Below are positions 1 to 8,617 of a stretch of 64,000 nt of DNA, in pieces. The DNA comes from Mycolicibacterium fluoranthenivorans (GTDB lineage: Bacteria > Actinomycetota > Actinomycetes > Mycobacteriales > Mycobacteriaceae). Position 1 is the stretch's first letter. Every line of letters starts with the position of its first letter. The stretch spans positions 1,736,001 to 1,800,000 of the forward strand of contig NZ_JAANOW010000001.1 in the NCBI RefSeq assembly GCF_011758805.1. Reading direction: 5' to 3'. Below the pieces are notes generated by a model, which was not told where the DNA came from, searched no databases, and saw nothing but the letters and a program-made list of their open reading frames with translations. The position numbers were made by a program, and so were the translations under genes.

Positions 1-272
1 CCGGTGCCGGTGACGGCGGCAAGAAGATCTGGTTCACCGAACTCGGCGCGCCGACCAGTGACACCGCCGAGGGCGTGAGTCAGCAGGAGCAGGCCAAGCA
101 GATCACCGATGTGTTGGCCGCCGCGGCCGGTCTGGGTTACGTCGGGCCTGCGTTCATCTACAGCATCCGCGACAACGACAGCTCCAATCGCGGTGACCGC
201 GAAGCGAATTTCGGTGCACTGCTGACGACGGACTGGCAGCCGAAGTTCACCGCCAGCGTCCTCGCCCGCTAG
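1..272 (+). CDS. Glycoside hydrolase (GH39/cellulase-like), C-terminal fragment
   Basis: The window opens inside this gene; the frame is read from base 3 and ends at TAG 270-272, giving about 89 residues. The fragment contains FTELGAP, where the Glu fits the nucleophile on a late strand of a TIM-barrel glycosidase, then a helix rich in Gln/Ala and a GPAFIYSIRDND stretch typical of the last barrel strands in GH39/PslG-like or cellulase-like proteins. It ends with the WQPKF tail common in these enzymes. Secretion cannot be judged because the N-terminus is missing. It lies 79 bases upstream of wbbL, where slow-growing mycobacteria usually have rmlD. The exact GH family is inferred from a short fragment and is uncertain. 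Confidence 0.6.
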   Translation, partial: GAGDGGKKIWFTELGAPTSDTAEGVSQQEQAKQITDVLAAAAGLGYVGPAFIYSIRDNDSSNRGDREANFGALLTTDWQPKFTASVLAR

Positions 273-351
273 TCGGGACCGAGTGCGGATCGCGCGGCCG
301 GGGGCGGCCCCGGGGGCTTCTGGGCGCCGGCACGTCGATACCCTCGACGCC

Positions 352-1272
352 GTGACAGACGATCGGTCGGACCCCGAGCCGGGTACCCCACGGATCGGCC
401 GACTGACCGTCGTGACGGTGACGTACTCGCCCGGAGCGCACCTGGAGCGCTTCCTGGCGACACTCCCGCACGCGACCGAATTGCCGGTCACCGTGGTGAT
501 GGCGGACAACGGTTCGACCGACGGCGCACCGGAGGCCGCGGTGGCGAGCCATCCCGAGGTGCACCTGCTGCGGACCGGCGCGAATCTCGGCTACGGCAGC
601 GCGGTCAACATGGCGGTGCAGCGCTACCTGGCCGACGACGACGCGGAGTACTTCGTGGTGGCCAATCCGGATGTGCAGTGGGGCCCGGGCAGCATCGACG
701 CGCTGATCGAGGCGGCCGGGCGCCGGCCCGGCGCCGGTGCGCTCGGGCCGCTGATCCGTGACCCGGACGGCACGGTGTACCCCTCGGCTCGGCTGCAGCC
801 GAGCCTGATCCGGGGTGGCATGCATGCCGTGGTGGGTTCGGTGTGGAAATCCAATCCCTGGAGCGCGGCCTACCGCCAGGAGAACCTGGCGCCCAGCGAG
901 CGGGTGGTCGGCTGGCTGTCCGGTTCCTGCCTGCTGCTCAAACGATCCGCGTTCGACGCCATCGCCGGGTTCGACGAGCGCTACTTCATGTACATGGAAG
1001 ACGTGGACCTGGGGAATCGTCTTGCCAAGGCCGGTTGGGACAACGTCTACGTGCCGGCCGCCGAGGTGCTGCACGACAAGGGTCATTCCACGGGGCGCGA
1101 CCCCGCGCGTAACCTGGCCGCGCACCACCGGAGTACCTATACCTTTCTCGCCGATCGCTACCCCGATTGGTGGCAGGCCCCGCTACGTTGGACGATTAAG
1201 GCCGCGCTGACCGCCCGGTCCGGCGCGGTGGTGCGTCGCTCACGGCGCAGGCAGGCGAAAGGACCACGCTGA
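352..1272 (+). CDS. wbbL: Rhamnosyltransferase WbbL (family 2 glycosyltransferase)
   Basis: Adds L-rhamnose from dTDP-rhamnose to GlcNAc-diphosphoryl-decaprenol, building the linker that joins arabinogalactan to peptidoglycan; it acts at the cytoplasmic face of the membrane. The 306-residue product shows the GT-A fold signature: VTVTYSPG at the N-terminus, the nucleotide-binding ADNGSTDG loop, NPDVQW as the DXD-like metal site, and the WLSGSCLLLKR / MEDVDLGNRL block near residues 190-240 that typifies this family. GTG at 352 is preferred because it places VTVTYSPG close to the N-terminus as in known WbbL proteins; the frame stays open further upstream but that extension is low-complexity. manB follows 2 bases after the stop, so the two are probably cotranscribed. 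Confidence 0.9.
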   Translation: MTDDRSDPEPGTPRIGRLTVVTVTYSPGAHLERFLATLPHATELPVTVVMADNGSTDGAPEAAVASHPEVHLLRTGANLGYGSAVNMAVQRYLADDDAEYFVVANPDVQWGPGSIDALIEAAGRRPGAGALGPLIRDPDGTVYPSARLQPSLIRGGMHAVVGSVWKSNPWSAAYRQENLAPSERVVGWLSGSCLLLKRSAFDAIAGFDERYFMYMEDVDLGNRLAKAGWDNVYVPAAEVLHDKGHSTGRDPARNLAAHHRSTYTFLADRYPDWWQAPLRWTIKAALTARSGAVVRRSRRRQAKGPR

Positions 1273-1274
1273 CG

Positions 1275-2363
1275 GTGAATGCTCCTGTGGATCCCAAGAA
1301 GGTGGACGCCGTCGTGCTGGTCGGCGGCCAGGGCACCCGGCTGCGCCCGCTGACGCTGTCCGCGCCCAAACCGATGCTGCCCACCGCCGGCCTGCCGTTC
1401 CTCACCCACCTGCTCTCGCGTATCGCGGCGGCCGGGATCGAACATGTCGTCCTGGGGACCTCGTACAAGGCCGAGGTGTTCGAGGCCGAGTTCGGTGACG
1501 GTTCCAAACTGGGTCTGCAGATCGAGTACGTGGTCGAGACCGAGGCGCTCGGGACCGGCGGCGGTATCGCCAACGTCGCCTCCAAGCTGCGTCATGACAC
1601 CGTGCTCGTGTTCAACGGCGACGTCCTCTCCGGCGCCGATCTGGGCGCGCTGTTGGCCTCGCACGAAGAGAATCAGGCCGATGTCACCCTGCACCTGGTC
1701 CGGGTCGGTGACCCGCGCGCGTTCGGCTGCGTCCCTACCGACACCGTGGGCAGGGTGACCGCGTTCCTGGAGAAGACCGAGGATCCGCCGACGGACCAGA
1801 TCAACGCGGGCTGCTATGTCTTCCGGCGCGAGATCGTCGACGCGCTGCCGAAGGGCCGCCCGGTCTCGGTGGAACGCGAGGTCTTTCCGGGGCTGCTGGC
1901 CGACGGCCGCAAGGTGTGCGGCTATGTCGACAACTCGTACTGGCGCGATATGGGTACGCCCGACGATTTCGTGCGTGGCTCGTCCGACCTGGTCCGCGGT
2001 ATCGCCCCGTCACCGGCGCTGACGCATGTCCGCGGTGAGTCGCTGGTGCACGACGGCGCCTCGGTATCCCCGGGTGCCGTGCTGATCGGCGGCACCGTGG
2101 TGGGCCGGGGTGCCGAGATCGGTGCGGGTGCGCGGTTGGACGGCGCGGTGATCTTCGACGGCGTCCGGGTGGACGCCGGCGCGGTGATCGAACGCTCCAT
2201 CATCGGTTTCGGCGCCAGGATCGGGCCGCGTGCGCTCATCCGTGACGGGGTGATCGGCGACGGCGCCGATATCGGTGCGCGGTGCGAACTGCTGCGCGGC
2301 GCGCGGGTGTGGCCGGGTGTGACCATTCCGGATGGCGGCATCCGGTATTCCTCGGACGTCTGA
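1275..2363 (+). CDS. manB: Mannose-1-phosphate guanylyltransferase
   Basis: Makes GDP-mannose from GTP and mannose-1-phosphate, the donor for lipoarabinomannan, PIMs and mannosylated proteins. The 362-residue product has the nucleotidyltransferase start VLVGGQGTRLRPLT with the KPMLP motif (residues about 12-35), the metal-binding FNGDVL motif, and a C-terminal left-handed beta-helix seen as repeated hexapeptides (GAVLIGG, GAEIGAG, GARIGPR, GADIGAR). GTG at 1275 follows the wbbL stop by 2 bases, a coupled arrangement. Mycobacterial literature uses manB for this enzyme (Rv3264c type). It was once considered an rmlA paralogue, so substrate preference rests on family knowledge. Confidence 0.9.
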   Translation: MNAPVDPKKVDAVVLVGGQGTRLRPLTLSAPKPMLPTAGLPFLTHLLSRIAAAGIEHVVLGTSYKAEVFEAEFGDGSKLGLQIEYVVETEALGTGGGIANVASKLRHDTVLVFNGDVLSGADLGALLASHEENQADVTLHLVRVGDPRAFGCVPTDTVGRVTAFLEKTEDPPTDQINAGCYVFRREIVDALPKGRPVSVEREVFPGLLADGRKVCGYVDNSYWRDMGTPDDFVRGSSDLVRGIAPSPALTHVRGESLVHDGASVSPGAVLIGGTVVGRGAEIGAGARLDGAVIFDGVRVDAGAVIERSIIGFGARIGPRALIRDGVIGDGADIGARCELLRGARVWPGVTIPDGGIRYSSDV

Positions 2364-2367
2364 GTCC

Positions 2368-2907
2368 TCAGGCCGATCGACGGGCCGCCGCAGCCCCGAG
2401 TGCGTGCAGTGCCGGGTCGCCCTCGGGCAGCGCGGCCAGCGGCCACCACCGCAGATCGAGTGACTCGTCGCTGCACGCTATTTCGGCGCCGGCCGGGGCG
2501 TGCGCCACGAATTGCAGATCGAGGTGGCGGGTCGGCACACCGAGCGAGCAGGTCAACGGGTGGACGTGGATCGCGGCCGGTTCCGGATCCAGCCGCAGGC
2601 CGGTGATACCGGACTCCTCGGTGGCTTCGCGAAGTGCCGCGGCGGTGATGTCGGAGTCCTCGTCCTCGCAGTGGCCGCCGAGTTGCAGCCAGCGTCCGAT
2701 CCGCGGGTGCAGGGTCAGCAGGGCCTGCGTGCCGGTGTGGTCGAGGACCAACGCCGATGCGGTGATGTGGCCGGGTTCGCAGGCGCGGCGGCAGGCATCG
2801 GGCCGGGCCAGCACGAAGGCCAGCACCGCATGCCGCAGCGCGTCCTGCTCGGGATTCGGTGCCGCCCAGCGCGTCAGCGCCGCCAGGACCGAGGAATGCA
2901 AGGTCAT
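2368..2907 (-). CDS. Nudix hydrolase
   Basis: A 179-residue protein with a Nudix box at about residues 70-95: GGHCEDED followed by [10 protein letters not shown], which supplies the REXXEE metal-binding core. The spacing between the leading Gly and REXXEE is two residues longer than in the classic box, as in a common actinobacterial subgroup. Nudix enzymes hydrolyse nucleoside diphosphates linked to another moiety; the substrate here is unknown. Its ATG overlaps the fbiB stop by 4 bases (ATGA), so it is translationally coupled to the F420 operon; this placement after fbiB is usual in fast growers. A role in F420 metabolism is possible but not shown by sequence. Confidence 0.85.
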   Translation of the reverse strand: MTLHSSVLAALTRWAAPNPEQDALRHAVLAFVLARPDACRRACEPGHITASALVLDHTGTQALLTLHPRIGRWLQLGGHCEDEDSDITAAALREATEESGITGLRLDPEPAAIHVHPLTCSLGVPTRHLDLQFVAHAPAGAEIACSDESLDLRWWPLAALPEGDPALHALGAAAARRSA

Positions 2908-4259
2908 CGACGTACCAGCAGGCCATCGGTGCTGGCCGGCTCGCGCGGTGTCAGCGGTGCGGGCGGGAATCCGATTGCGATGGCGCCCAACGGTTCCCAG
3001 TCGTCGGTTAGGTCCAGCTGGCGGCGCACGGTATCGGCGGCGAAGATGGTCGACCCGATCCAGCAGCTGCCGACCGCCCGGGCGGCCAGGGCCACCAGCA
3101 GGCCCTGCACCGCCGCGCCGGCGGCGACGGTGAACATGGTGTGTTCGGCAGCCGTGCGCGCCGGGTCCGGATAGTGGTGCGCCCCGTCGGGAACCATGAA
3201 CGGGATGACGATCTCGGGGGCGTCGTAGAGGATCCGGCCACGGTTCACGCGACGGGCCACCTCCTCGGCGGTGCGGCCGTCGCCGCTCAGGTCGGCTTCC
3301 CACCGGCGCTTCATCGCGTCCAGCAGTGCGGCACGCGTGGCGGGGTCGCGCAACCAGACGAACCGAACGGGGCGGGTGTGGTGCGGGGCTGGGGCGGTCA
3401 GCGCCTCGGCGACCGCGGCTTCGATGAGCGCCGGATCGACCGGGTCGGGTCGGAATTCGCGGACGGATCGGCGCAACAGCTGCGCCTGGGTGCGGCCCAG
3501 CTCGATCGCCTCGGCGGTGCCGAGCCAGAACAGGTCGTCCTCGCCGTTGCGGACCAGGGTGCGGCCCCCGGTGCCGTTGTCGTGCAGTGTCAGTCCGCGG
3601 ACCACGGCGACGGGTATCCCGGTGAGCTTGCCCTTGACCAGGTCCGCGGCCGCGGCGAGTTCGTCGGCGACCGCGATCTCGGTGACGATCAGTTCATTGC
3701 CGAAGCTGTCGTGTGAGCCGCCGTAGCCGTGCAGCACGGTCAGTCCGGCGGCACCGATCGCCACATCGGTCTGACCGTTGCGCCAGGCCCGGCCCATGGT
3801 GTCGGTGACCACCACGCCGACCCGGACCCCGAGGCGCTGCGCCAGTCCGTCGCGTACGGCGGTCGCGCTGCGGTCCGGATCCACCGGCAGGAGCGCGAGT
3901 TCGGCGCCGTCGACATTGGAACCGTCCACCCCGGCGGCGGCCTGGATGAGCCCGAAGGCGTTCTCGGTGATCAGGGTTCGGCCTTTGCGGGCCAGCACGC
4001 GGACGGCCTCGTCGTCGATGAGCTTGCGCCGCAAGGCGTCCCGTTGCTCGGGATCGGTGGGTGCGGCGACGATGCGGCCTTCGGCCTTGGACAGCACCTT
4101 GCTGGTGACGACGACGACGTCGTCATCGCGCAACCAGTCGGCGGCCGCGGCGATGGCCGCGGACACGTCATCACCCGGCCGGAACTCGCCGAGGCCGAGG
4201 ACCGGGATGATCTCGATGGCTTTCGAGGTGCCGTGGTCGGTGCTCGTCACGTCACTCAC
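2904..4259 (-). CDS. fbiB: F420:gamma-L-glutamate ligase, bifunctional with nitroreductase domain
   Basis: Adds glutamates to F420-0 and, by its second domain, reduces dehydro-F420-0 with FMN. The 451-residue product has an N-terminal F420-0 gamma-glutamyl ligase domain (about residues 15-250; [31 protein letters not shown]) and a C-terminal nitroreductase domain (about 260-451; [19 protein letters not shown]). This fusion is the actinobacterial form; archaeal CofE has only the first domain. The GTG start at 4259 overlaps the fbiA stop by 4 bases (GTGA), and the Nudix gene follows with an ATGA overlap, giving a three-gene coupled operon. Cytoplasmic. Confidence 0.95.
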   Translation of the reverse strand: MSDVTSTDHGTSKAIEIIPVLGLGEFRPGDDVSAAIAAAADWLRDDDVVVVTSKVLSKAEGRIVAAPTDPEQRDALRRKLIDDEAVRVLARKGRTLITENAFGLIQAAAGVDGSNVDGAELALLPVDPDRSATAVRDGLAQRLGVRVGVVVTDTMGRAWRNGQTDVAIGAAGLTVLHGYGGSHDSFGNELIVTEIAVADELAAAADLVKGKLTGIPVAVVRGLTLHDNGTGGRTLVRNGEDDLFWLGTAEAIELGRTQAQLLRRSVREFRPDPVDPALIEAAVAEALTAPAPHHTRPVRFVWLRDPATRAALLDAMKRRWEADLSGDGRTAEEVARRVNRGRILYDAPEIVIPFMVPDGAHHYPDPARTAAEHTMFTVAAGAAVQGLLVALAARAVGSCWIGSTIFAADTVRRQLDLTDDWEPLGAIAIGFPPAPLTPREPASTDGLLVRR

Positions 4260-5266
4260 AGGCTCAGGCCCGCCAACCGGATTCCCGCGCGCACCATCTC
4301 GGCGGTGGCGGCCGGATCGGTCATCAACAGCGGAGCTTGGCGCACCTTCACACCGTCGATCGACGCGGTGTCGCCCTCATCGATCAGCCAGCCGTCCAGG
4401 ATGCCGGTCCCACTGCGGGCGCCGAAGTGATTTCCGACTGCTTGAGAAGTGGATTCGACACCGATCACGCGCAGACATTCGTCGGCCATGCCGCGCAACG
4501 GCTTTCCGGCGATGATGGGGGAGTAGCCGATCACCGGTGCGGCGGTGGAGCGCAGCGCCCCGCGGATGCCGGGAACGGCGAGGATGGTCCCGATGCTCAC
4601 TACCGGATTGGACGGGGCGAGCAGCACGATATCGGCACCGGCGATGGCGTCGAGCACTCCGGGTGCGGCCGTTGCCTTGTCGGAGCCGACGAACGCGAAG
4701 CTGTGCGTGGGTATCTGGGCCCGATAGCGCACCCACCATTCCTGGAAGTGGATGGCACGACGTTCGCCCTCGGGATCGGTGACCACCACATGCGTCTCGC
4801 TGCGGTCATCGCTGACGGGTAGCAGTCGGGCGCCGGGCGACCACCGATCGCACAGTGCCTCGGTCACCTGGGACAGCGGATACCCGGCACGCAGCATCTG
4901 GCTGCGCACCAGATGGGTGGCCAGATCCCGGTCGCCGAGGCCGAACCAGTCGGGCTGTACCCCGTAGGCGGCGAGTTCCTCCTTGGCGTGCCAGGTTTCG
5001 TTGCGATGGCCCCAGCCGCGCTCTGGGTCGATGCCGCCGCCGAGGGTGTACATGCAGGTATCGAGGTCCGGACAGATGCGCACGCCGAACATCCAGGCGT
5101 CATCGCCCACGTTGACGACGGCCGTCAGCTCGTGATCGGCGGGGCCCTCGGTTGACGGGGGATCCTGGCTCGTTTGGTTGGCAAACTGGCCCAGCCCCAG
5201 CAGGTGCTGCACTCCGAGCAGGAACCGGGCGCCACCCACGCCGCCGACCAAAACGGTGACCTTCAC
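4256..5266 (-). CDS. fbiA: Phospholactate/phosphoenolpyruvate transferase, F420 biosynthesis
   Basis: Transfers the activated three-carbon phospho-acid (phosphoenolpyruvate in mycobacteria) onto the deazaflavin Fo to give dehydro-F420-0. The 336-residue product starts with the Rossmann-like [16 protein letters not shown] motif; GTG at 5266 is chosen because it puts this motif at residue 3 and gives the usual CofD/FbiA length, whereas the longer frame adds 26 unrelated residues. Further motifs are [19 protein letters not shown] (Fo and metal site, about residue 60-80) and [15 protein letters not shown]. First gene of the fbiA-fbiB-Nudix operon; the region between it and whiB2 is a shared divergent promoter region. 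Confidence 0.95.
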   Translation of the reverse strand: MKVTVLVGGVGGARFLLGVQHLLGLGQFANQTSQDPPSTEGPADHELTAVVNVGDDAWMFGVRICPDLDTCMYTLGGGIDPERGWGHRNETWHAKEELAAYGVQPDWFGLGDRDLATHLVRSQMLRAGYPLSQVTEALCDRWSPGARLLPVSDDRSETHVVVTDPEGERRAIHFQEWWVRYRAQIPTHSFAFVGSDKATAAPGVLDAIAGADIVLLAPSNPVVSIGTILAVPGIRGALRSTAAPVIGYSPIIAGKPLRGMADECLRVIGVESTSQAVGNHFGARSGTGILDGWLIDEGDTASIDGVKVRQAPLLMTDPAATAEMVRAGIRLAGLSL

Positions 5267-5471
5267 GCCTTCAGACCCTAGGCCAGCGGGCTTGTGTGGC
5301 GGACATCGCGCCGGGGTGTGGCGAACACGCCGGTGCAGTGACACGCCGGATCTATGTCACGAGATGGTATGAAAACAGGCCCTACCGCTTGACCCTGGCA
5401 GCTAACAAGTGTCTAATCACATCAGTGTCATTTCGCGGTTGCACCCCGGTTCCGGTGTCGCAGACCAAGAT

Positions 5472-5487
5472 TCGATCACTTGTTCGA
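5472..5487. promoter_or_regulatory. SOS-box-like dyad upstream of whiB2
   Basis: TCGATCACTTGTTCGA matches the mycobacterial/Gram-positive LexA consensus TCGAAC-N4-GTTCGA with one mismatch (T for A at position 5). It sits 115 bases upstream of the whiB2 start. LexA binding is inferred from the match only. Confidence 0.45.
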
Positions 5488-5547
5488 ATGTGTTCGAGAG
5501 TGAGCGTATCTGGGATGGCCTTACACCACAATAGTGTTGGCGGGACA

Positions 5548-5565
5548 GGAGCTCCGTAGAGCTCC
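5548..5565 (+). other. Perfect hairpin in whiB2 leader
   Basis: GGAGCTC-CGTA-GAGCTCC: 7-bp perfect stem with a 4-base loop, 36 bases before the whiB2 ATG. It could be an mRNA structure or a protein-binding dyad. Confidence 0.5.
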
Positions 5566-5601
5566 AATATGGGGACTATTAAACAGGTGAGGAGGCGGAA
5601 C

Positions 5602-6000
5602 ATGTCTTTTGAGCAGGTCGATTTCGACCGCGTGCTCCGGTTCGACAACCGGCTGCTCGGTTCAGTGGACAACGAACCGCACACCACTACCGACCCGGTG
5701 CCATTCGAGGTGCCCGGGCGCCCGCAGTTGAGCTTGGTGCCGGAACGGATGGATTTCGATGCGGCCGCGACCGACGAGGAAGACGATCAGTGGCAGGAGC
5801 GTGCCTTGTGCGCGCAAACCGACCCTGAGGCCTTCTTCCCGGAGAAGGGCGGCTCCACTCGGGAGGCCAAGCGCATCTGCTTGGGCTGTGAGGTGCGCGA
5901 CCGTTGCCTGGAGTACGCACTGGCCAACGATGAGCGGTTCGGTATCTGGGGTGGCTTGTCAGAACGAGAACGGCGCCGCCTCAAGCGCGGCATCATCTGA
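5602..6000 (+). CDS. whiB2: WhiB-family iron-sulfur regulator WhiB2 (WhmD)
   Basis: A small [4Fe-4S] transcription factor that binds the primary sigma factor and controls septation and cell division; essential in mycobacteria. From ATG 5602 the product is 132 residues. The cluster ligands are visible as C (ERALCAQTDP), then CLGCEVRDRC, giving the C-Xn-CxxC-X5-C pattern, followed by the GIWGG turn and a basic C-terminus (ERERRRLKRG) for DNA contact. ATG 5602 has a good ribosome-binding site 8 bases upstream; an in-frame ATG at 5569 has none. Faces fbiA across a long regulatory gap; terminated by the hairpin at 6037-6070. Confidence 0.93.
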   Translation: MSFEQVDFDRVLRFDNRLLGSVDNEPHTTTDPVPFEVPGRPQLSLVPERMDFDAAATDEEDDQWQERALCAQTDPEAFFPEKGGSTREAKRICLGCEVRDRCLEYALANDERFGIWGGLSERERRRLKRGII

Positions 6001-6036
6001 CAGGACCGGCGGGCGCGAGCGTAGCGACCCGGGGAT

Positions 6037-6070
6037 CAGAACGGCTCGGCCTCACGGCTGAGCCGTTCTG
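6037..6070. terminator. Bidirectional hairpin terminator between convergent genes
   Basis: An 11-bp perfect inverted repeat (CAGAACGGCTC / GAGCCGTTCTG) around a 12-base loop lies between the whiB2 stop and the stop of the convergent gene at 6080. It lacks a clear U-tract, which is usual in mycobacteria. Confidence 0.75.
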
Positions 6071-6079
6071 CGTTTCGGA

Positions 6080-6544
6080 CTAGTCGTCGTCGATCGAGGG
6101 ATCGATGACCGACGGCTCGACACCCAGATAGGTGGCCACCTGGGCCACTAGTACTTCGTGAAGAAGATCCGACAGTTCGTCCCTGTCCTTGGCGCGGCGT
6201 TCTATCGGCTTGCGGAACAACACAATTCGCGCGCGGGTGGAGTTGCCGCGCACATCCACGCCGGCGGGGATCAGGCGCGCCAGGGCGATGGGACCGTCGG
6301 CGACCACCTCCGGGGGCCACTGCACACTCTCGGGATCCTTCGGTGCGATGCGGGGAATCTCGTCGACCGCCACGTCGAGGGTGGCCACCCGGTCATGCCA
6401 GCGGCGCTCGATCGGTTCGTAGGCTTCCAGCACGGCCATGTCGAATCGCTCCGCGCGACTGCGCCAGCCCGGCACGGTAGGCGGGAGCAACGGCCCGCGC
6501 ATTTCGCGGCCGCGGCGTGATCCGCGAGGGTTGCGCTGAGCCAC
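6080..6544 (-). CDS. Metallopeptidase-family (zincin-like) protein with degenerate HExxH
   Basis: A 154-residue protein related to the conserved mycobacterial family next to whiB2 (Rv3259 type). The N-terminus is basic (RGSRRGREMRGP), followed by a compact domain with PPEVVADGPIALARLIPAG and a RARIVLFRKPIE strand. The segment LLHEVLVAQVATYLG aligns with the zinc-binding helix of minimal zincins (HExxH) but the second His is replaced by Gln/Ala, so peptidase activity is doubtful. Convergent with whiB2. Function unknown. Confidence 0.75.
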   Translation of the reverse strand: MAQRNPRGSRRGREMRGPLLPPTVPGWRSRAERFDMAVLEAYEPIERRWHDRVATLDVAVDEIPRIAPKDPESVQWPPEVVADGPIALARLIPAGVDVRGNSTRARIVLFRKPIERRAKDRDELSDLLHEVLVAQVATYLGVEPSVIDPSIDDD

Positions 6545-6633
6545 GTGACAGATGGTAACGGTTGGAGATCGGCCCTCGTCGCACTGCGCGTGTCCGTATG
6601 CCCGCGACGTTTCCGCACGATAATCTTCGCATC

Positions 6634-7068
6634 GTGAATGTTCCCCGTCGCTGCTGCAGGCCCGGGTGCCCGCACTACGCCGTGGCGACGCTGACCTTCG
6701 TCTATTCGGACTCGACAGCTGTCGTCGGACCCCTGGCGACCGTGTCGGAGCCGCACTCGTGGGATCTGTGCGTCGTGCACGCCGGACGTATCACCGCGCC
6801 GCGCGGCTGGGAACTGGTCCGGCACGCCGGACCGTTGCCCTCGCATCCCGACGAGGACGATCTGGTGGCGCTGGCCGACGCGGTGCGTGAACGCAACGAC
6901 GGTCTGCCCTCGTTGGTGAACGGTGTGACCGCCGGTTTCTCGGACCCGTCGACGGGACTTCCGGGGGGTGCGCTGATCGCGCCGCCGGTGCGCCGACCGG
7001 AATCCAACGGCCGCCGGCGCGGGCATTTGCGGGTGTTACCCGACCCGCCCGACACCGGTACGGAATAG
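6634..7068 (+). CDS. DUF3499 protein
   Basis: A 144-residue actinobacterial protein of unknown function (Rv3258c family). It begins with a CCRPGC cluster and has a second LCVVH motif about 45 residues on, which together could bind a metal such as zinc; the C-terminal third is Pro/Arg-rich and probably disordered. GTG 6634 is chosen so the CCRPGC motif sits at residues 7-12 as in the family; upstream in-frame codons do not look coding. It precedes pmmA, and the pair is conserved in mycobacteria. Confidence 0.85.
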   Translation: MNVPRRCCRPGCPHYAVATLTFVYSDSTAVVGPLATVSEPHSWDLCVVHAGRITAPRGWELVRHAGPLPSHPDEDDLVALADAVRERNDGLPSLVNGVTAGFSDPSTGLPGGALIAPPVRRPESNGRRRGHLRVLPDPPDTGTE

Positions 7069-7177
7069 AACATTCAGCTGGGTGGCGGGACCTCCGGCGG
7101 CGGAATTCGTGAGCCACTAGGCTGGCTGCCGAGTCATCTTTTCCCACGTCCGGTCGATCCAGAGAGCGAGGACAGCC

Positions 7178-8617
7178 ATGCCTCGGCCCGCCGCCGCAGT
7201 CAACGCTGTGATCAAGGCCTATGACGTTCGCGGGCTGGTCGGTGAGCAGATCGACGAGGCATTCGTCCGCGATGTCGGGGGAGCCTTCGCCAGGCTGGTG
7301 CGCGACGAGGCCGGATCCGGTGGGCTGAAGCGACCCGTCACCCAGGTGGTGATCGGCCACGATATGCGCAGCAGCTCACCGTCGCTGGCCGATGCGTTCG
7401 CCGAAGGTGTCACGGCGCAGGGTTTGGACGTGGTCCGGATCGGGCTGGCCTCGACCGATCAGCTGTACTTCGCGTCCGGGCTGCTGGACTGCCCTGGCGC
7501 CATGTTCACCGCCAGTCACAACCCCGCTGCCTACAACGGCATCAAGCTGTGCCGGGCCGGCGCCAAGCCGGTCGGGAAGGACACCGGGCTGGCCACCATC
7601 AGCGCCGAGGTCATCGACGGCGTGCCCGGATACGACGGGCAGCCGGGCACGGTGACCGACCGCGACGTCCTCGCCGATTACGGCGCGTTCCTGCGCTCGT
7701 TGGTCGACCTCTCCGAACTTCGCCCGCTGCGTGTCGCGGTCGACGCGGGTAACGGCATGGGTGGCCACACCACACCGGCCGTTCTCGGCGCGATCCCCGG
7801 CGTGACGGTGCTGCCGCTGTTCTTCGAACTCGACGGCACCTTCCCGAACCATGAGGCCAACCCGCTGGATCCGGCCAACCTGGTCGATCTGCAGGCACAT
7901 GTCCTCGCCACCGGGGCCGATATCGGATTGGCTTTCGACGGTGACGCGGACCGGTGCTTCGTGGTCGACGAACGCGGCGCCGCCGTGTCGCCGTCGGCGG
8001 TGACCGCGCTGGTCGCCGGTCGCGAGCTCGGCCGTGAGATCGGCGCGACGGTCATCTACAACCTCATCACCTCGCGCGCGGTCCCCGAGCTGATCGTCGA
8101 ACGTGGCGGCACCGCGGTGCGGTCCCGGGTCGGGCACTCCTACATCAAGGCGCTGATGGCCGACACCGGCGCCATTTTCGGCGGCGAGCACTCGGCGCAC
8201 TATTACTTCCGGGACTTCTGGGGTGCCGACTCCGGGATGCTCGCGGCCCTGCATGTGCTCGCCGCGCTGGGGGAGCAGCAGCGCCCGTTGTCGGAGCTGA
8301 TGGCCGACTACCAGCGCTACGAGGCGTCCGGGGAGCTCAACTTCACCGTCAGCGATGCCCCCGCCGTCGTCGAGTCGGTGCTCACCGCCTTCGGTAGCCG
8401 CATCAATTCGATCGACCATCTCGACGGGGTCACCGTCGACATCGGTGAGGGTCGTTGGTTCAACCTGCGCACCTCCAACACCGAGCCGTTGCTGCGGCTC
8501 AACGTCGAGGCTCGCACGGCCGAGGAAGTCGACGAGATCGTCGAGGAAGTGGCCGCGTTGATAGCCGCTGCGGTGCACGGTGGCGGCGCGCCACCGGAAA
8601 GCGAGTCGGTGCCGTGA
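7178..8617 (+). CDS. pmmA: Phosphomannomutase/phosphoglucomutase
   Basis: Interconverts mannose-6-phosphate and mannose-1-phosphate, feeding ManB. The 479-residue product has the four-domain alpha-phosphohexomutase layout: KAYDVRG at the N-terminus, phosphoserine loop FTASHNPAAYNG (about residue 110), Mg loop FDGDADRC (about 250), sugar-binding GEHSAHYY (about 330) and phosphate-binding RTSNTEP (about 430). Its TGA overlaps the GTG of the next gene (GTGA). Part of the pmmA-tobH-manA mannose operon. Confidence 0.93.
   Translation: MPRPAAAVNAVIKAYDVRGLVGEQIDEAFVRDVGGAFARLVRDEAGSGGLKRPVTQVVIGHDMRSSSPSLADAFAEGVTAQGLDVVRIGLASTDQLYFASGLLDCPGAMFTASHNPAAYNGIKLCRAGAKPVGKDTGLATISAEVIDGVPGYDGQPGTVTDRDVLADYGAFLRSLVDLSELRPLRVAVDAGNGMGGHTTPAVLGAIPGVTVLPLFFELDGTFPNHEANPLDPANLVDLQAHVLATGADIGLAFDGDADRCFVVDERGAAVSPSAVTALVAGRELGREIGATVIYNLITSRAVPELIVERGGTAVRSRVGHSYIKALMADTGAIFGGEHSAHYYFRDFWGADSGMLAALHVLAALGEQQRPLSELMADYQRYEASGELNFTVSDAPAVVESVLTAFGSRINSIDHLDGVTVDIGEGRWFNLRTSNTEPLLRLNVEARTAEEVDEIVEEVAALIAAAVHGGGAPPESESVP

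Larger units (their letters stand above)
5267..5601. promoter_or_regulatory. Divergent fbiA/whiB2 intergenic region with long whiB2 leader
   Basis: A 335-base gap without a convincing gene. It drives fbiA to the left and whiB2 to the right. It is less GC-rich than its surroundings, holds a LexA-like dyad (5472-5487), a perfect hairpin (5548-5565) and a strong ribosome-binding site (GAGGAGG, about 5588-5594) before the whiB2 ATG. Short open frames on both strands here lack the codon bias of real genes. Confidence 0.7.

Noticed and set aside
5485..5498. Second LexA-like motif TCGAATGTGTTCGA near whiB2
   Set aside because: The half-sites are 2 bases too close for the LexA consensus; only the overlapping site at 5472-5487 has the right spacing.
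5382..5687. A 101-codon minus-strand open frame over the whiB2 leader
   Set aside because: It runs antisense into whiB2, lacks codon bias and resembles no known protein.
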